In this document: positions 43,775 through 53,297 of the stretch, one piece after another
How the letters are laid out: each line of letters opens with the position of its first letter
How positions within the stretch are numbered: the stretch's first letter is position 1
Source of the DNA: CAXXXW01 sp963665555
GTDB lineage: Bacteria; Pseudomonadota; Alphaproteobacteria; Thalassobaculales; Thalassobaculaceae
Length of the DNA stretch: 64,000 nt
Reading direction: 5' to 3'
Assembly (NCBI GenBank): GCA_963665555.2
Contig: OY762308.1
Span: forward strand, 3,339,627-3,403,626
Notes under the pieces: generated by a model
Databases searched by the model: none
Seen by the model: only the letters and a program-made list of their open reading frames with translations
What the model was told of the DNA's origin: nothing
Made by a program: the position numbers and the translations under genes

Positions 43775-44992
43775 ATGGCCCGCATCGTGCAGAAATTCGG
43801 CGGCACCTCCGTCGCCGGCATCGAGCGAATCCGCAATGTCGCCCGGCGCGTCGCGCGCGAGGCGGAGGCGGGCGCGGAGGTTGCCGTCGTCGTCTCGGCG
43901 ATGGCGGGCGAGACGAGCCGGCTCGCCGACTGGGCGACCGAGACCAGCCGGATGCACGACGCCCGCGAATACGACGCGGTGGTCGCGTCGGGCGAGCAGG
44001 TGACGGCGGGCCTGCTCGCGCTCGCGCTGCAGGACCTCGGCATCGACGCGCGCTCCTGGCTCGGCTGGCAGGTCCCGGTGCGCACCGACGGCGTGCACGG
44101 CAAGGCGCGCATCCTGGGGATCGAGACCGGCACGCTGCTGGAAAGGCTCGGGCGCGGGCAGACGCCGGTGGTGGCGGGGTTCCAGGGCCTCGGCCCGGAC
44201 AACCGGATCACGACGCTGGGGCGCGGCGGCTCCGACACCTCGGCGGTGGCGCTGGCCGCCGCGCTGGGGGCGGAGCGCTGCGACATCTACACCGACGTGG
44301 ACGGCGTCTACACCGCCAACCCGCGGATCGTCGCCGGGGCCCGCAAGCTGGACCGGATCACCTACGAGGAAATGCTGGAAATGGCGTCGCAGGGCGCCAA
44401 GGTGCTGGAGACCCGCTCGGTGGCGATGGCCATGCGGTACGGCGTGCGCCTGCGCGTGCTGTCGAGCTTCGCCGACGGGCCGGGCACGCTGGTCGTGGAC
44501 GAGGACGAGATCGTGGAGCAACGAACGGTAAGCGGCATCGCCTACAGCCCGGACGAGGCCAAGATCACGCTGCGCGCGGTGCGGGACCGGCCCGGCGTCG
44601 CCGGCGCCATCTTCGGCTCGCTGGCCGACGCGGCGATCAATGTGGACATGATCGTCCAGAATGTCTCCGAGGACGGCGAGACCACCGACCTCACCTTCAC
44701 CGTCGGCCGCGCCGACCTCGACCGCGCCGTCGCGGTGCTCGACCGGCTCGAGCCCGAAATCGGCTTCGCGGCGGCGATCGCGGACGCGGACGTCGTCAAG
44801 GTCTCGGTCGTCGGCGTCGGGATGCGCAGCGCGCCGGGCGTCGCCAAGACGATGTTCCAGACCCTGGCCGCGCGCGGCATCAACATCCAGGTCATCTCCA
44901 CCTCCGAGATCAAGGTGAGCGTGCTGATCGCCGCCGAGTACACCGAACTGGCGGTGCGCGCCCTGCACGACGCCTACGGCTTGGACGCCTGA
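43775..44992 (+). CDS. lysC: aspartate kinase
   Basis: Aspartokinase (405 residues) phosphorylates aspartate, the first step towards lysine, methionine and threonine. KFGGTSVAGIERIRNVA at the start, the GRGGSDTSAVALAA catalytic segment, and TDVDGVYTANPRIV are intact. Two ACT domains at the C-terminus (around residues 270 and 350, with VGVGMRSAPGVAKTMF) provide feedback control, most likely by lysine and threonine. It stands alone with ptsP following 12 bases later. Confidence 0.96.
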   Translation: MARIVQKFGGTSVAGIERIRNVARRVAREAEAGAEVAVVVSAMAGETSRLADWATETSRMHDAREYDAVVASGEQVTAGLLALALQDLGIDARSWLGWQVPVRTDGVHGKARILGIETGTLLERLGRGQTPVVAGFQGLGPDNRITTLGRGGSDTSAVALAAALGAERCDIYTDVDGVYTANPRIVAGARKLDRITYEEMLEMASQGAKVLETRSVAMAMRYGVRLRVLSSFADGPGTLVVDEDEIVEQRTVSGIAYSPDEAKITLRAVRDRPGVAGAIFGSLADAAINVDMIVQNVSEDGETTDLTFTVGRADLDRAVAVLDRLEPEIGFAAAIADADVVKVSVVGVGMRSAPGVAKTMFQTLAARGINIQVISTSEIKVSVLIAAEYTELAVRALHDAYGLDA

Positions 44993-45003
44993 CCGGCGGA
45001 CCG

Positions 45004-47325
45004 ATGGGCGCGGCGGCCGGGCGCATGGACGGCGCGGGCGGGGACCGGAACGGGTTCGGCGGCGGCTCGCGCCGGATGCTGCGCCGGCTGCGCGACGCCA
45101 TGGCGCGCGCGGCGACGCCCCGCGAGCGCCTCGACGAAATCGTGCGCATCGTCGCCGCCGACATGGCGGCGGAGGTCTGCTCGATCTATGTGCGCCGCTC
45201 CGACCGGACGCTGGAGTTGTGCGCGACCGAGGGCCTCGCCCCGGAGGCGGTCGGGCGCACGCGGCTGCGCGTCGGCGAGGGGCTGGTCGGCGACATCGCG
45301 GCGACCGCGCGCCCGCTCGCGCTCTCCGACGCGCAGTCGCACCCGAAATTCGCCTACCGCCCGGAGACGGGGGAGGAGATCTACCAGTCGCTGATGGGCG
45401 CGCCGGTGCTGCGCTCGGACCGGCTGCTGGGCGTCATCGCGGTGCAGAACCGCACGCGCCGCCAGTACAGCGACGAGGACATCGAGACCCTCGAAACCTT
45501 CGCCATGGCGCTGGCGGAGCCGCTGGGCGCGGGCGGGCTGGTCGAGGATTCCGGCGGCGAGGCGGCGCGCCGCGCCCGGCCGGCCCCGATCGACGGCCTC
45601 TCGCTGGTCCCGGGCCTCGCCATCGGGCGCGCCTTCCCGCACCGCCGGCCGGTCGCGCCGTCCCGCGTCGTCGCCGAGGACCCGGACGCCGAGCGCGAGC
45701 GGCTGGAGGCCGCCGTCCGCGCGCTGAACCGCCGGCTCGACCGGCTGGTGGACGGGGCCGCGCTGCCCCGCGCCGGGGAGCACGCCGAGGTGCTGGACGC
45801 CTACCGCATGTTCGCCCGCGACCGCGGCTGGCTCGACCGGATGCGCGAGGCCGTGGGCCGCGGCCTCACCGCCGAGGCGGCGGCGCGCCGGGCGCTCGAC
45901 GACGCGCGCGCCCGGATCGGGCGCGTCTCCGACCCCTACCTGCGCGAGCGGCTGGCGGATTTCGAGGCGCTGGCGGACGAGTTGACCGGCCTGCTCGCGG
46001 CCGGCGACGGCGGGAACGCGGCGGGGGACGCGGCGGCGGCCCGGCCCGAACCGCCGGAGGACGCGGTGCTGGTCGCCCGCGCGCTGGGGCCGGCGGACCT
46101 GCTCGCCTACGACCGCGAGCGCCTGCGGGCCGTGGTGCTGGAGGAGGGGTCCGCCGCCGCCCATGTCTCCATCGTCGCCCGCGCGCTGGGGATTCCGACG
46201 GTCGGCCGGGCCAGCGGCGTGCTGAGCGAGGTCGAGCCGGGCGACCCGATGGTCGTGGACGGCGACAACGGCCGCGTCTTCCCGCGCCCCGGCGAGGAGG
46301 CGCTGGCCCAGTTCCGCCGCTCCCTGGAGGCGCGCCGGGCCGAGCGCGCCCTCTTCGCGGCCGACCGCGACAAGCCCTGCGCGATGCGCGACGGCGCGCG
46401 GATCTCGCTGCGGCTCAACGCCGGGCTGCTGGCGGACCTGCCGCAGCTCGCGGCGACGGGGGCGGAGGGGATCGGCCTCTACCGCACGGAAATCCCGTTC
46501 ATGGTCCGGCCCGAAATCCCCGATGTCGAGGCGCAGACCGACCTCTACCGGCGGATCGTCGAGGGCGCGGGCGGGCGGCCCGTCGTCTTCCGCGCGCTCG
46601 ACGCCGGCGGCGACAAGCGCCTCGACGCGCTGCCCGTCGGGGCCGAGGACAACCCGGCGATGGGCTGGCGCTCGCTCCGCATCCTGCTCGACCGCCCGGC
46701 CCTGCTGCGCCGGCAGGTCCGCGCGCTGATCCGCGCCTCGGCGGGGCGCGAATTGCGGCTGATGTTCCCGATGGTCTCCGATGTCGCGGAGTTCGACCGG
46801 GCGCGCCGCGCGGTCGAGCGCGAGATGGAGCGGGCGCGCGAGGCCGGCTCCGGCCTGCCCTCCGCGCTGCGCCTCGGCGCGATGGTCGAAATCCCGGCGC
46901 TGCTGTGGCAGATGGACGCGTTGCTGCGCCGGGCCGACTTCGTTTCCGTCGGCAGCAACGACCTGCTGCAGTTCGTGTTCGCCGCCGACCGGGGCAGCGA
47001 GCTCGTGGCGCGCCGCTACGACCCGCTCTCCGCGCCCTTCCTGCGCGCGCTGCGGACGATCGCCGCCGCCTGCGCGCGGGCCGGCGCGCCGGTGTCGGTG
47101 TGCGGCGAGATGGCGGGCCGGCCGCTGGAGGCGCTGGCCCTGGCCGGCCTCGGCTACCGGAGCCTCTCGATGGCCGCCGCCTCGATCGGGCCGGTCAAGC
47201 GCGCGCTGATGGCGGCGGACGGCGGCGAGACGGCGGCCTTCCTGGAGGGCCTGCTGGCGTCGGGCGAGGAACGGCCCCGCGAGGCGCTCGCCGCCTTCGC
47301 CCGCGACCGCGGAATCCCGGCTTGA
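45004..47325 (+). CDS. ptsP: phosphoenolpyruvate-protein phosphotransferase PtsP (nitrogen PTS enzyme I)
   Basis: PtsP (773 residues) starts the nitrogen-related phosphotransfer chain, taking phosphate from PEP and passing it to NPr. The GAF domain spans about residues 25-165 (with VCSIYVRRSDRTLELCATEGL). The phosphohistidine lies in AAAHVSIVARALGIPTVG (His387), and the PEP-binding domain has GIGLYRTEIPFMV and the VCGEMAGRPLEALALAGLGYRSLSM end. GAF likely senses glutamine or 2-oxoglutarate. It follows lysC, an order common in alphaproteobacteria. Confidence 0.95.
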   Translation: MGAAAGRMDGAGGDRNGFGGGSRRMLRRLRDAMARAATPRERLDEIVRIVAADMAAEVCSIYVRRSDRTLELCATEGLAPEAVGRTRLRVGEGLVGDIAATARPLALSDAQSHPKFAYRPETGEEIYQSLMGAPVLRSDRLLGVIAVQNRTRRQYSDEDIETLETFAMALAEPLGAGGLVEDSGGEAARRARPAPIDGLSLVPGLAIGRAFPHRRPVAPSRVVAEDPDAERERLEAAVRALNRRLDRLVDGAALPRAGEHAEVLDAYRMFARDRGWLDRMREAVGRGLTAEAAARRALDDARARIGRVSDPYLRERLADFEALADELTGLLAAGDGGNAAGDAAAARPEPPEDAVLVARALGPADLLAYDRERLRAVVLEEGSAAAHVSIVARALGIPTVGRASGVLSEVEPGDPMVVDGDNGRVFPRPGEEALAQFRRSLEARRAERALFAADRDKPCAMRDGARISLRLNAGLLADLPQLAATGAEGIGLYRTEIPFMVRPEIPDVEAQTDLYRRIVEGAGGRPVVFRALDAGGDKRLDALPVGAEDNPAMGWRSLRILLDRPALLRRQVRALIRASAGRELRLMFPMVSDVAEFDRARRAVEREMERAREAGSGLPSALRLGAMVEIPALLWQMDALLRRADFVSVGSNDLLQFVFAADRGSELVARRYDPLSAPFLRALRTIAAACARAGAPVSVCGEMAGRPLEALALAGLGYRSLSMAAASIGPVKRALMAADGGETAAFLEGLLASGEERPREALAAFARDRGIPA

Positions 47326-47334
47326 ACTTTCCGC

Positions 47335-47363
47335 TTGAATTATGTCGTCGGAACCGGCAAAAT
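47335..47363 (+). promoter_or_regulatory. candidate promoter of CVNH copy 4
   Basis: TTGAAT (47335-47340), a 17-base spacer, and CAAAAT (47358-47363) give a plausible sigma-70 promoter between ptsP and the fourth CVNH gene. This would let the CVNH gene be expressed apart from ptsP. Confidence 0.4.
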
Positions 47364-47408
47364 CTCACGAATATGATGATCACAATCTCCCTTCCGGAGG
47401 AGACGGCG

Positions 47409-47948
47409 ATGAAAAGCGGTATGAGATCGTTGTTCGGTCACACGGTCCGCGCGTTGGCGGCGGGCGCGTTCGCCCTGGTTGGCGTGGCGGTTTTCGGCGC
47501 GCCGGCCATCGCCGCCTGCGCCAACTGGGGCTACCTGTCTCCCGACATCCGGAAGTCCTGTTCGAGCCTGTCGATCGACTCGGGCGGCGTGCTCTCCGGC
47601 ACGTGCAACAAGCGGTCCGACAAGCCGCCGTGCGGCCGCCGTCCCTCCTCGTCGGAGCCGTTGCACAAGGTCGAGGGGAATTCCACGTCGATCGACCTGG
47701 AAGACTATATCGGGTTCGTTTTCACACCCAATGCCCGGAGCAAGGGGTATCTGGACTGGGGCGGCACGGATTTCGCCGACGATTGCGGCGACCTGAACCT
47801 TGCCAACAACACAAGCGGCCTTTTCCTGTCCGCGAGTTGCACGGGGACCCTGGATAGCGGCAATCAGATCGAGGACATCGCGGTTTCGACGAAAGTCAAC
47901 GGCAAGATCGTGAACGACGGCGGAAGCCTGAAGCGGTCGACCGACTGA
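47409..47948 (+). CDS. CVNH lectin-like secreted protein, copy 4 (distant)
   Basis: This 179-residue protein, 26 kb from the other three, has a signal peptide (basic MKSGMR, hydrophobic LAAGAFALVGVAVFG, cleavage near AIAA) and two CVNH-type repeats. Repeat 1 has DIRKSCSSLSI, SGTCNK, and TSIDLEDYIG followed by GYLDWGG; repeat 2 has DFADDCGDLNL, LSASCTG and NDGGSLK. Two extra cysteines occur (the mature N-terminus and KPPCGRR). It is a diverged homologue; a longer loop is inserted in repeat 1. GGAGGA sits seven bases before the ATG. Exported; function unknown. Confidence 0.8.
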   Translation: MKSGMRSLFGHTVRALAAGAFALVGVAVFGAPAIAACANWGYLSPDIRKSCSSLSIDSGGVLSGTCNKRSDKPPCGRRPSSSEPLHKVEGNSTSIDLEDYIGFVFTPNARSKGYLDWGGTDFADDCGDLNLANNTSGLFLSASCTGTLDSGNQIEDIAVSTKVNGKIVNDGGSLKRSTD

Positions 47949-48250
47949 AGCGCCGCCGGCGCGCGCCGAACGATCCCGTTCCGGCGGTTCCGGGACGCGG
48001 CTCTCGGAGCGGCGCCCGCCCTCCGGATCGCGGCCGCGAGTTCCGAAAATCCGCGCGGCGAAACGCCTCGCCGGGCGCGCCGGCGGGACTCCGCCGTCCC
48101 GCATGGCGCGAACGCGAACAGGGTATTGAACGCCCTGTGGAAAGCGTGTAGGGTTCGGGGCGCGGCCGGGAAGCCGGTTTCGATCCGGCGGTCCCGAGCG
48201 AGCCGCGGCGGCGCGTCCCGGACGCTTCGGAAAAGGCGGCGGACGGCGAG
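47949..48250 (+). other. 302-bp intergenic region with a candidate promoter
   Basis: No credible gene is visible between the CVNH gene and the RodZ-like gene. The only structure I can support is a candidate promoter at 48126-48154. GC-rich direct and inverted runs occur but none has a T-run that would mark a terminator. Confidence 0.6.
48126..48154 (+). promoter_or_regulatory. candidate promoter of the RodZ-like/ispG/hemA/prfA genes
   Basis: TTGAAC (48126-48131) and TAGGGT (48149-48154) are separated by 17 bases. The start would be near 48161, about 90 bases before the RodZ-like gene. It could drive the run of genes that follows. Confidence 0.45.
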
Positions 48251-49597
48251 ATGAGAAGGGCGGGCGGCGAGGACAGGACCGGGTTGCCGGACGGCGGCGC
48301 CGACCGGGGACTGTTCGGCGCGCGCCGGCGGCTCGACCCCGGCCCCTCCCCGGCGGGAAAAAGCGAGATCGGCGGCATCCTGCGCCAGGCCCGGGAGCGG
48401 GCGGGCCACGCCATCGAGGACGCTTCCAGCCATCTGCGCATCCGCCTCGCCTATCTGCGCGCGCTGGAGTCCGGGGATTTCGCGGCCCTGCCCGGCCGGA
48501 CCTACGCGATCGGCTTCGTGCGCGGCTACGCCCGGTTCCTCGGCCTCGACGAGGAGCGCGCCATCGCCCTGTTCAAGGCCGAGACGGCCGAACTGGAGGC
48601 GCCCCGCGCGCTGGTCTTCCCGGCCCCGGCACCGGAGGGGAAGGTTCCCGGCGGGGCGATCGTCGCGGTCGCGGCGGCGCTCGTCGTGGCGGTCTACGGC
48701 GGGTGGTACTACCTGAACGCTTCCGATACCGAGGTCGCGGAGGCGCCGCCGGCGGTCCCGGAGGCGTCGCGGCCCGCGCCGGGCGGGGAAGGCGGGACCG
48801 GCGGCGACGGGTTCGCGCCGCTCGCCCACGCCGCGCCGGCCGCCGGGCCGGCGGACGCGCCCCGGCCGGAGCCGCCGCTCGGGCCCGCGCCCGCCCTCGC
48901 GCCGGAAGCGGACGCCGCCCCCGCGCCCGAACCGGAGATTCCGACGCTGGCCGCGCTCCCGCCCGCGACGGAGGCCGGGGCCGCGCCGCCGCCCCAATCC
49001 GTTCCCGCCGCGCCGGCTCCGGCCGCGACGGACGCCGGGATCGCCGGCGCGCCGAACCCGGACGCCGCGCCGAACCCGGACGCCGCGCCCGCCGCGCCCG
49101 ACGCGGCCGCCGGCGGGCCGGCCCCGGTCCCGCTTCCCGTCCCCCGGGCGGTCGCCCGCGCGGCCGAGGCGCGGATCGCCGCCCTCGAACCGCCGGAAGA
49201 CCGGGCGGGCGCCGGCGGGGAGGGGATTCCCGACGCGCCCGCGGCCGCCGCCGCCATTCCGGCCGCGCCCGCGGTCCCGTCCGCCGCGGCGCCGGCCGCC
49301 GGCGGCGGGGACGACACCGGCGCCGGCGGCGCGCGCGTCGTCATCCGGGCCAGCGCCGACAGCTGGGTCCAGGTCCGCGCGGCGGACTCGACCACGGTGA
49401 TGACCCGCGTGATGCGCGCGGGCGAGTCCTACAACGTGCCCGACCGGGAGGGGCTGCGCCTGTTCACCGGCAACGCCGGCGCGCTGACCGTCCTGGTGGA
49501 CGGCCGGCCGGTCGGGAGCCTGGGGGAGGTCGGGCATGTCGCCCGCAACATCGACCTCGATCCCGCGCGGCTGGCGCGGCGGGTCGAAATCGAATAG
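48251..49597 (+). CDS. RodZ-like HTH/DUF4115 membrane protein
   Basis: This 448-residue protein has an N-terminal HTH of the RodZ type (IGGILRQARERAGHAIEDASSHLRIRLAYLRALESGDFAALPGRTYAIGFVRGYARFLGLD, given here only as its position, residues 39-100), one membrane helix around residues 138-155, a long alanine/proline linker with NPDAAP repeats, and a C-terminal DUF4115 domain (SWVQVRAADSTTV, VLVDGRPVGSLG). RodZ links MreB filaments to the membrane in rod-shaped cells. It precedes ispG, a very common neighbour. Confidence 0.85.
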   Translation: MRRAGGEDRTGLPDGGADRGLFGARRRLDPGPSPAGKSEIGGILRQARERAGHAIEDASSHLRIRLAYLRALESGDFAALPGRTYAIGFVRGYARFLGLDEERAIALFKAETAELEAPRALVFPAPAPEGKVPGGAIVAVAAALVVAVYGGWYYLNASDTEVAEAPPAVPEASRPAPGGEGGTGGDGFAPLAHAAPAAGPADAPRPEPPLGPAPALAPEADAAPAPEPEIPTLAALPPATEAGAAPPPQSVPAAPAPAATDAGIAGAPNPDAAPNPDAAPAAPDAAAGGPAPVPLPVPRAVARAAEARIAALEPPEDRAGAGGEGIPDAPAAAAAIPAAPAVPSAAAPAAGGGDDTGAGGARVVIRASADSWVQVRAADSTTVMTRVMRAGESYNVPDREGLRLFTGNAGALTVLVDGRPVGSLGEVGHVARNIDLDPARLARRVEIE

Positions 49598-49675
49598 ACC
49601 GGTCCCGGCGGCCGGCGGGGCCGCGGCCCCGGCGCGCGCCCGCGAGGACACGCCCGCCAGCGATGGAGACGCGCG

Positions 49676-50821
49676 ATGAGCCTGCGCCCCTACCGGGACA
49701 TCCACCGCCGCAAGTCGCGGCAAATCCGGGTCGGCCCTGTCGCGGTGGGCGGCGACGCGCCGATCTCCGTGCAGACCATGACCAACACGCCGACCTCCGA
49801 CGCCGCCGCGACGATCCGCCAGGTCGAGGCCTGCGCCGAGGCGGGCGCGGACATCGTGCGCGTCTCCTGCCCGGACCGGGAGTCGACCGCCGCGCTGCGC
49901 GAGATCGTCGCCGCCTCGCCGGTCCCGATCGTCGCCGACATCCATTTCCACTACCGCCGCGCCATCGAGGCGGCCGAGGCGGGCGCCGCCTGCCTGCGCA
50001 TCAACCCCGGCAATATCGGCCAGGCGGACCGGGTGCGCGAGACGGTGCGGGCGGCGCGCGACCACGGCTGCTCCATGCGGATCGGGGTGAACGCCGGCAG
50101 CCTGGAGCGGCGCCTGCTGGAGAAATACGGCGAACCCTGCCCCGAGGCGATGGTGGAAAGCGCGCTCGACCACGCCCGCATCCTCCAGGACCACGACTTC
50201 CACGAGTTCAAGATCAGCGTGAAGGCGTCGGACGTGTTCCTCGCCGTCGCCGCCTACCAGGGCCTCGCGGACGCGATCGACTGCCCGCTGCACCTCGGGA
50301 TCACCGAGGCCGGCGGCGCCCGCGCCGGCTCCGTCAAGTCGTCGATCGGCATGGGGATGCTGCTGTGGAGCGGCATCGGCGACACGATCCGGGTGTCGCT
50401 CTCCTCCGACCCGGTGGACGAGGTGAAGGTCGGCTTCGACATGCTGAAGGCGCTCGGCCTGCGCCATCGCGGCGTGAACGTGATCTCCTGCCCCTCCTGC
50501 GCGCGCCAGCAGTTCGACGTGATCGAGACCGTGAAGGAGCTGGAGGAGCGGCTCGCCCATGTCTCGACGCCGATGACGCTCTCGGTGATCGGCTGCGTGG
50601 TGAACGGGCCGGGCGAGGCGCGGCTGACCGACATCGGCCTGACCGGCGGCGGCAGGAATGTGCACCAGGTCTATGTCTCCGGCCTGCCGCACCACCGCCT
50701 CAAGGACCGGTCCGTCGTGGACCACCTGGTCGGCATGGTCGAGGCAAAGGCGGCGGAGATCGAGGCCGCGAGGGCGGCGGAGGCCCGCGCGCCGGCCGAG
50801 GGCGCCGCCGACGCGCGATGA
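49676..50821 (+). CDS. ispG: 4-hydroxy-3-methylbut-2-en-1-yl diphosphate synthase (flavodoxin)
   Basis: IspG/GcpE (381 residues) is the iron-sulfur enzyme making HMBPP in the MEP isoprenoid route. The N-terminal VQTMTNTPTSDAAATIRQV, the INPGNIGQ segment, and the cluster cysteines in SCPSCARQQFD and GCVVNGPGEA are visible. The stop codon overlaps the hemA start as ATGA. The order RodZ-like gene then ispG is widely conserved. Confidence 0.97.
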   Translation: MSLRPYRDIHRRKSRQIRVGPVAVGGDAPISVQTMTNTPTSDAAATIRQVEACAEAGADIVRVSCPDRESTAALREIVAASPVPIVADIHFHYRRAIEAAEAGAACLRINPGNIGQADRVRETVRAARDHGCSMRIGVNAGSLERRLLEKYGEPCPEAMVESALDHARILQDHDFHEFKISVKASDVFLAVAAYQGLADAIDCPLHLGITEAGGARAGSVKSSIGMGMLLWSGIGDTIRVSLSSDPVDEVKVGFDMLKALGLRHRGVNVISCPSCARQQFDVIETVKELEERLAHVSTPMTLSVIGCVVNGPGEARLTDIGLTGGGRNVHQVYVSGLPHHRLKDRSVVDHLVGMVEAKAAEIEAARAAEARAPAEGAADAR

Positions 50822-52131
50822 CCGTCCCGGAGGGGGCGGGCGAGGGGCCGGACGCCGGGCCGGCGCGCCTCGGCGGCTTCCGGATCGTCGGCCTCGACTA
50901 CCGGACCTGCCCCGGCCCGGTGCGGGAGCGGCTGTTCGTCGCCGACGAGGAGGTTCCCGCCTTCCTCGCCCGGCTGCGCGCGGCCGGCGCCGCCCCGCCG
51001 GCGATGGCGCTTTCGACCTGCGACAGGATCGAGGCGCTCGCCATCCCGCCCGGCGGCGCGGACCTGGAGGGGGCCGTCGCGGCGGCGCTGGCGGAGCCGA
51101 ACGGGCTGGCGGCGCGCGATGTGCGGGCGCTGCTCCACGCCCGGTCCGGGACGGCGGCGCTGCGCCACCTGTTCCGCGTCGCCGCCGCGCTCGACAGCCA
51201 GACGGTGGGCGAGCCGCAGATCCTGGGCCAGGTCCGGGCGAGCCGGAAACTCGCCGCCGGCCTCGGCATGGTGAACCCCGACCTCGACCGCCCGGTGCGC
51301 GCCGCCTGCGCCGCCGCCGCGCGCGCGCGCTCGGAGACCGCCATCGCCGAGGGGCCGGTCTCGCTCGCCGCCGCCGCGCTGTGGACGGCGCGGCGCGTGC
51401 ACGGCGACCTGTCGCGCTGCCGCGCCGCCGCGATCGGGGCCGGCGAGGCGGGGCTGGCGCTCGCGGCGGACCTGCGCCGCGCCGGGGTCCGCGACATCGA
51501 GGTGTGCGACCGCAACCCGCGCCGCGCCGCCGCCGCCGCCCGCGAGCTGGGCGGGCGCGCCGCCGATTTCGACGCGCGGGGCGCGACGCTGGCCCGGGCC
51601 GACATCGCGATCGCCGCGAACGGCGACGGGACCCACGCGATCGGCGAGGCGACGGTCCGCGCCGCGCTGCGGGCGCGCCGCAACCGGCCGGTCTTCATCG
51701 TCGATCTCGGCGTGCCGCCGGACGTGGACCCGGCCGTCGAGCGGCTGGAGGGGGCGTTCGTGTACGATCTGGACGACCTGGAGCGGTTGGCGCTAGAAGG
51801 CCGGTCGAGCCGGGCGGCGGCGGTCGCGGACGCCGAGGCCGTCGTCGAGCGCGAACTCGCGCGGTTCCTCGGCGACCTCGCCGCGCGCGGGGCCGGCCCG
51901 CTGGTCCGCGACCTGCGCGCCGCCTTCGAGGCCGAACGGCGCGCGCTGCTCGACGAACGCCCCGGCCTCGACGCCGAACGGGCGACGCGGCTGCTGGTCC
52001 GCCGCCTGCTGCACCGGCCGAGCGAGGCGGTGCGCGCGCTCGCGGCGGAGGACGGCGTGGACGCGCGGACCGAGGCGCTGGTCCGCGCGCTGCTGATCCC
52101 GGAGGACGGGGGCGAGGGGAGGGACGGGTGA
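50818..52131 (+). CDS. hemA: glutamyl-tRNA reductase
   Basis: HemA (437 residues) reduces glutamyl-tRNA to glutamate-1-semialdehyde, the first step of C5-pathway tetrapyrrole synthesis. The catalytic cysteine is in LSTCDRIEALA; other segments are VGEPQILGQVRAS and a Rossmann-like IGAGEAGLALAADLRRAG. Presence of HemA of this type shows that 5-aminolevulinate is made from glutamate here, in contrast to the glycine-succinyl-CoA (ALAS) route used by many alphaproteobacteria. It is coupled to ispG by ATGA and to prfA by GTGA. Confidence 0.94.
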   Translation: MTVPEGAGEGPDAGPARLGGFRIVGLDYRTCPGPVRERLFVADEEVPAFLARLRAAGAAPPAMALSTCDRIEALAIPPGGADLEGAVAAALAEPNGLAARDVRALLHARSGTAALRHLFRVAAALDSQTVGEPQILGQVRASRKLAAGLGMVNPDLDRPVRAACAAAARARSETAIAEGPVSLAAAALWTARRVHGDLSRCRAAAIGAGEAGLALAADLRRAGVRDIEVCDRNPRRAAAAARELGGRAADFDARGATLARADIAIAANGDGTHAIGEATVRAALRARRNRPVFIVDLGVPPDVDPAVERLEGAFVYDLDDLERLALEGRSSRAAAVADAEAVVERELARFLGDLAARGAGPLVRDLRAAFEAERRALLDERPGLDAERATRLLVRRLLHRPSEAVRALAAEDGVDARTEALVRALLIPEDGGEGRDG

Positions 52132-53204
52132 GCTTCGAGGCCAATCTCGAACGGGTGCTGGCCCGCCACGGCGAGGTCGAGGCGCTGCTGGCCTCGGGCG
52201 CGGCCGGCGGCGCCGGCGGGATCGCGCGGCTGTCCCGGGAACTGGCCGAACTGGCGCCGGTGGCGGCCAGGATCGCCGAGATGCGCGACCTCGAACGCCA
52301 GCGCGACGAGGCCCGCGCCATGGCGGAGGACAGCGGCGACGACCCCGAGTTCCGCGCCGTCGCCGAGGCCGAGGCGGAGGAGCTGTCGCGCCGCCTGCCG
52401 GAGCTGGTCCGCGAGGTCGAGCGCCTGCTGCTGCCCCGCGACGAGGCCGACGAGCGCAACGCCATCGTCGAAATCCGCGCCGGGACCGGCGGCGACGAGG
52501 CGGCGCTGTTCGCCGCCGACCTGTTCGCCATGTACCGGAAATACGCCGCGCTCCGCGGCTGGCGCTTCGAGGCGATGGAGGTGTCCGAGACGCCGATCGG
52601 CGGCTACCGGGAGGCCGTCGCCTCCGTCGCCGGGCGCGCGGTCTTCGCGCGGCTCAAATTCGAGTCCGGGACCCACCGGGTGCAGCGCGTGCCGGTCACC
52701 GAGTCGGGCGGGCGCGTCCACACCTCCGCCGCCACCGTCGCGGTGCTGCCCGAGGCCGAGGAGGTGGACATCGACATCGCGCCGGCGGATTTGCGGATCG
52801 ATGTGTTCCGCTCCAGCGGGCCGGGCGGGCAGTCGGTCAACACCACCGACAGCGCCGTCAGGATCACGCATCTCCCGACCGGCGTCGTCGTCTCGCAGCA
52901 GGACGAGAAGTCGCAGCACAAGAACCGGGCCAAGGCGCTGCGCATCCTGCGCGCGCGGCTCTACGACCTGGAGCGGAGCCGGCTCGCGGCCGAGCGGGCG
53001 GCGGAGCGGCGCGGCCAGGTCGGGTCCGGCGACCGTTCGGAGCGCATCCGCACCTACAACTTCCCGCAGGGCCGGGTCACCGACCACCGGATCGGCCTGA
53101 CGCTGCACAAGATCGACAAGGTGCTGGCCGGCGAGGCGCTGGACGAGGTCGTGGACGCGCTCGCCGCCGCCGACGAGGCCGCCCGCCTCGCCCGCCCGGC
53201 GTGA
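52128..53204 (+). CDS. prfA: peptide chain release factor 1
   Basis: RF1 (358 residues) ends translation at UAA and UAG. The GGQ motif is in SSGPGGQSVNTTDSA near residue 230, and the codon-recognition part contains the RVPVTESGGRVHTSAATVAV segment, with P-V/A-T type tripeptide region nearby. A GTG start overlaps the hemA stop. In most bacteria prmC follows directly; here a CmcJ/AsaB-like oxygenase gene lies between. Confidence 0.97.
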   Translation: MSFEANLERVLARHGEVEALLASGAAGGAGGIARLSRELAELAPVAARIAEMRDLERQRDEARAMAEDSGDDPEFRAVAEAEAEELSRRLPELVREVERLLLPRDEADERNAIVEIRAGTGGDEAALFAADLFAMYRKYAALRGWRFEAMEVSETPIGGYREAVASVAGRAVFARLKFESGTHRVQRVPVTESGGRVHTSAATVAVLPEAEEVDIDIAPADLRIDVFRSSGPGGQSVNTTDSAVRITHLPTGVVVSQQDEKSQHKNRAKALRILRARLYDLERSRLAAERAAERRGQVGSGDRSERIRTYNFPQGRVTDHRIGLTLHKIDKVLAGEALDEVVDALAAADEAARLARPA

Positions 53205-53297
53205 GGCGCGCGCGGCGCGGCGGTGTCCCGGCGCGGGGGCTGGCAAAGGCGGCGCGCGCGTGCCATAAGGGGAAATCTTCGGTCGAAGGGGGATGTC

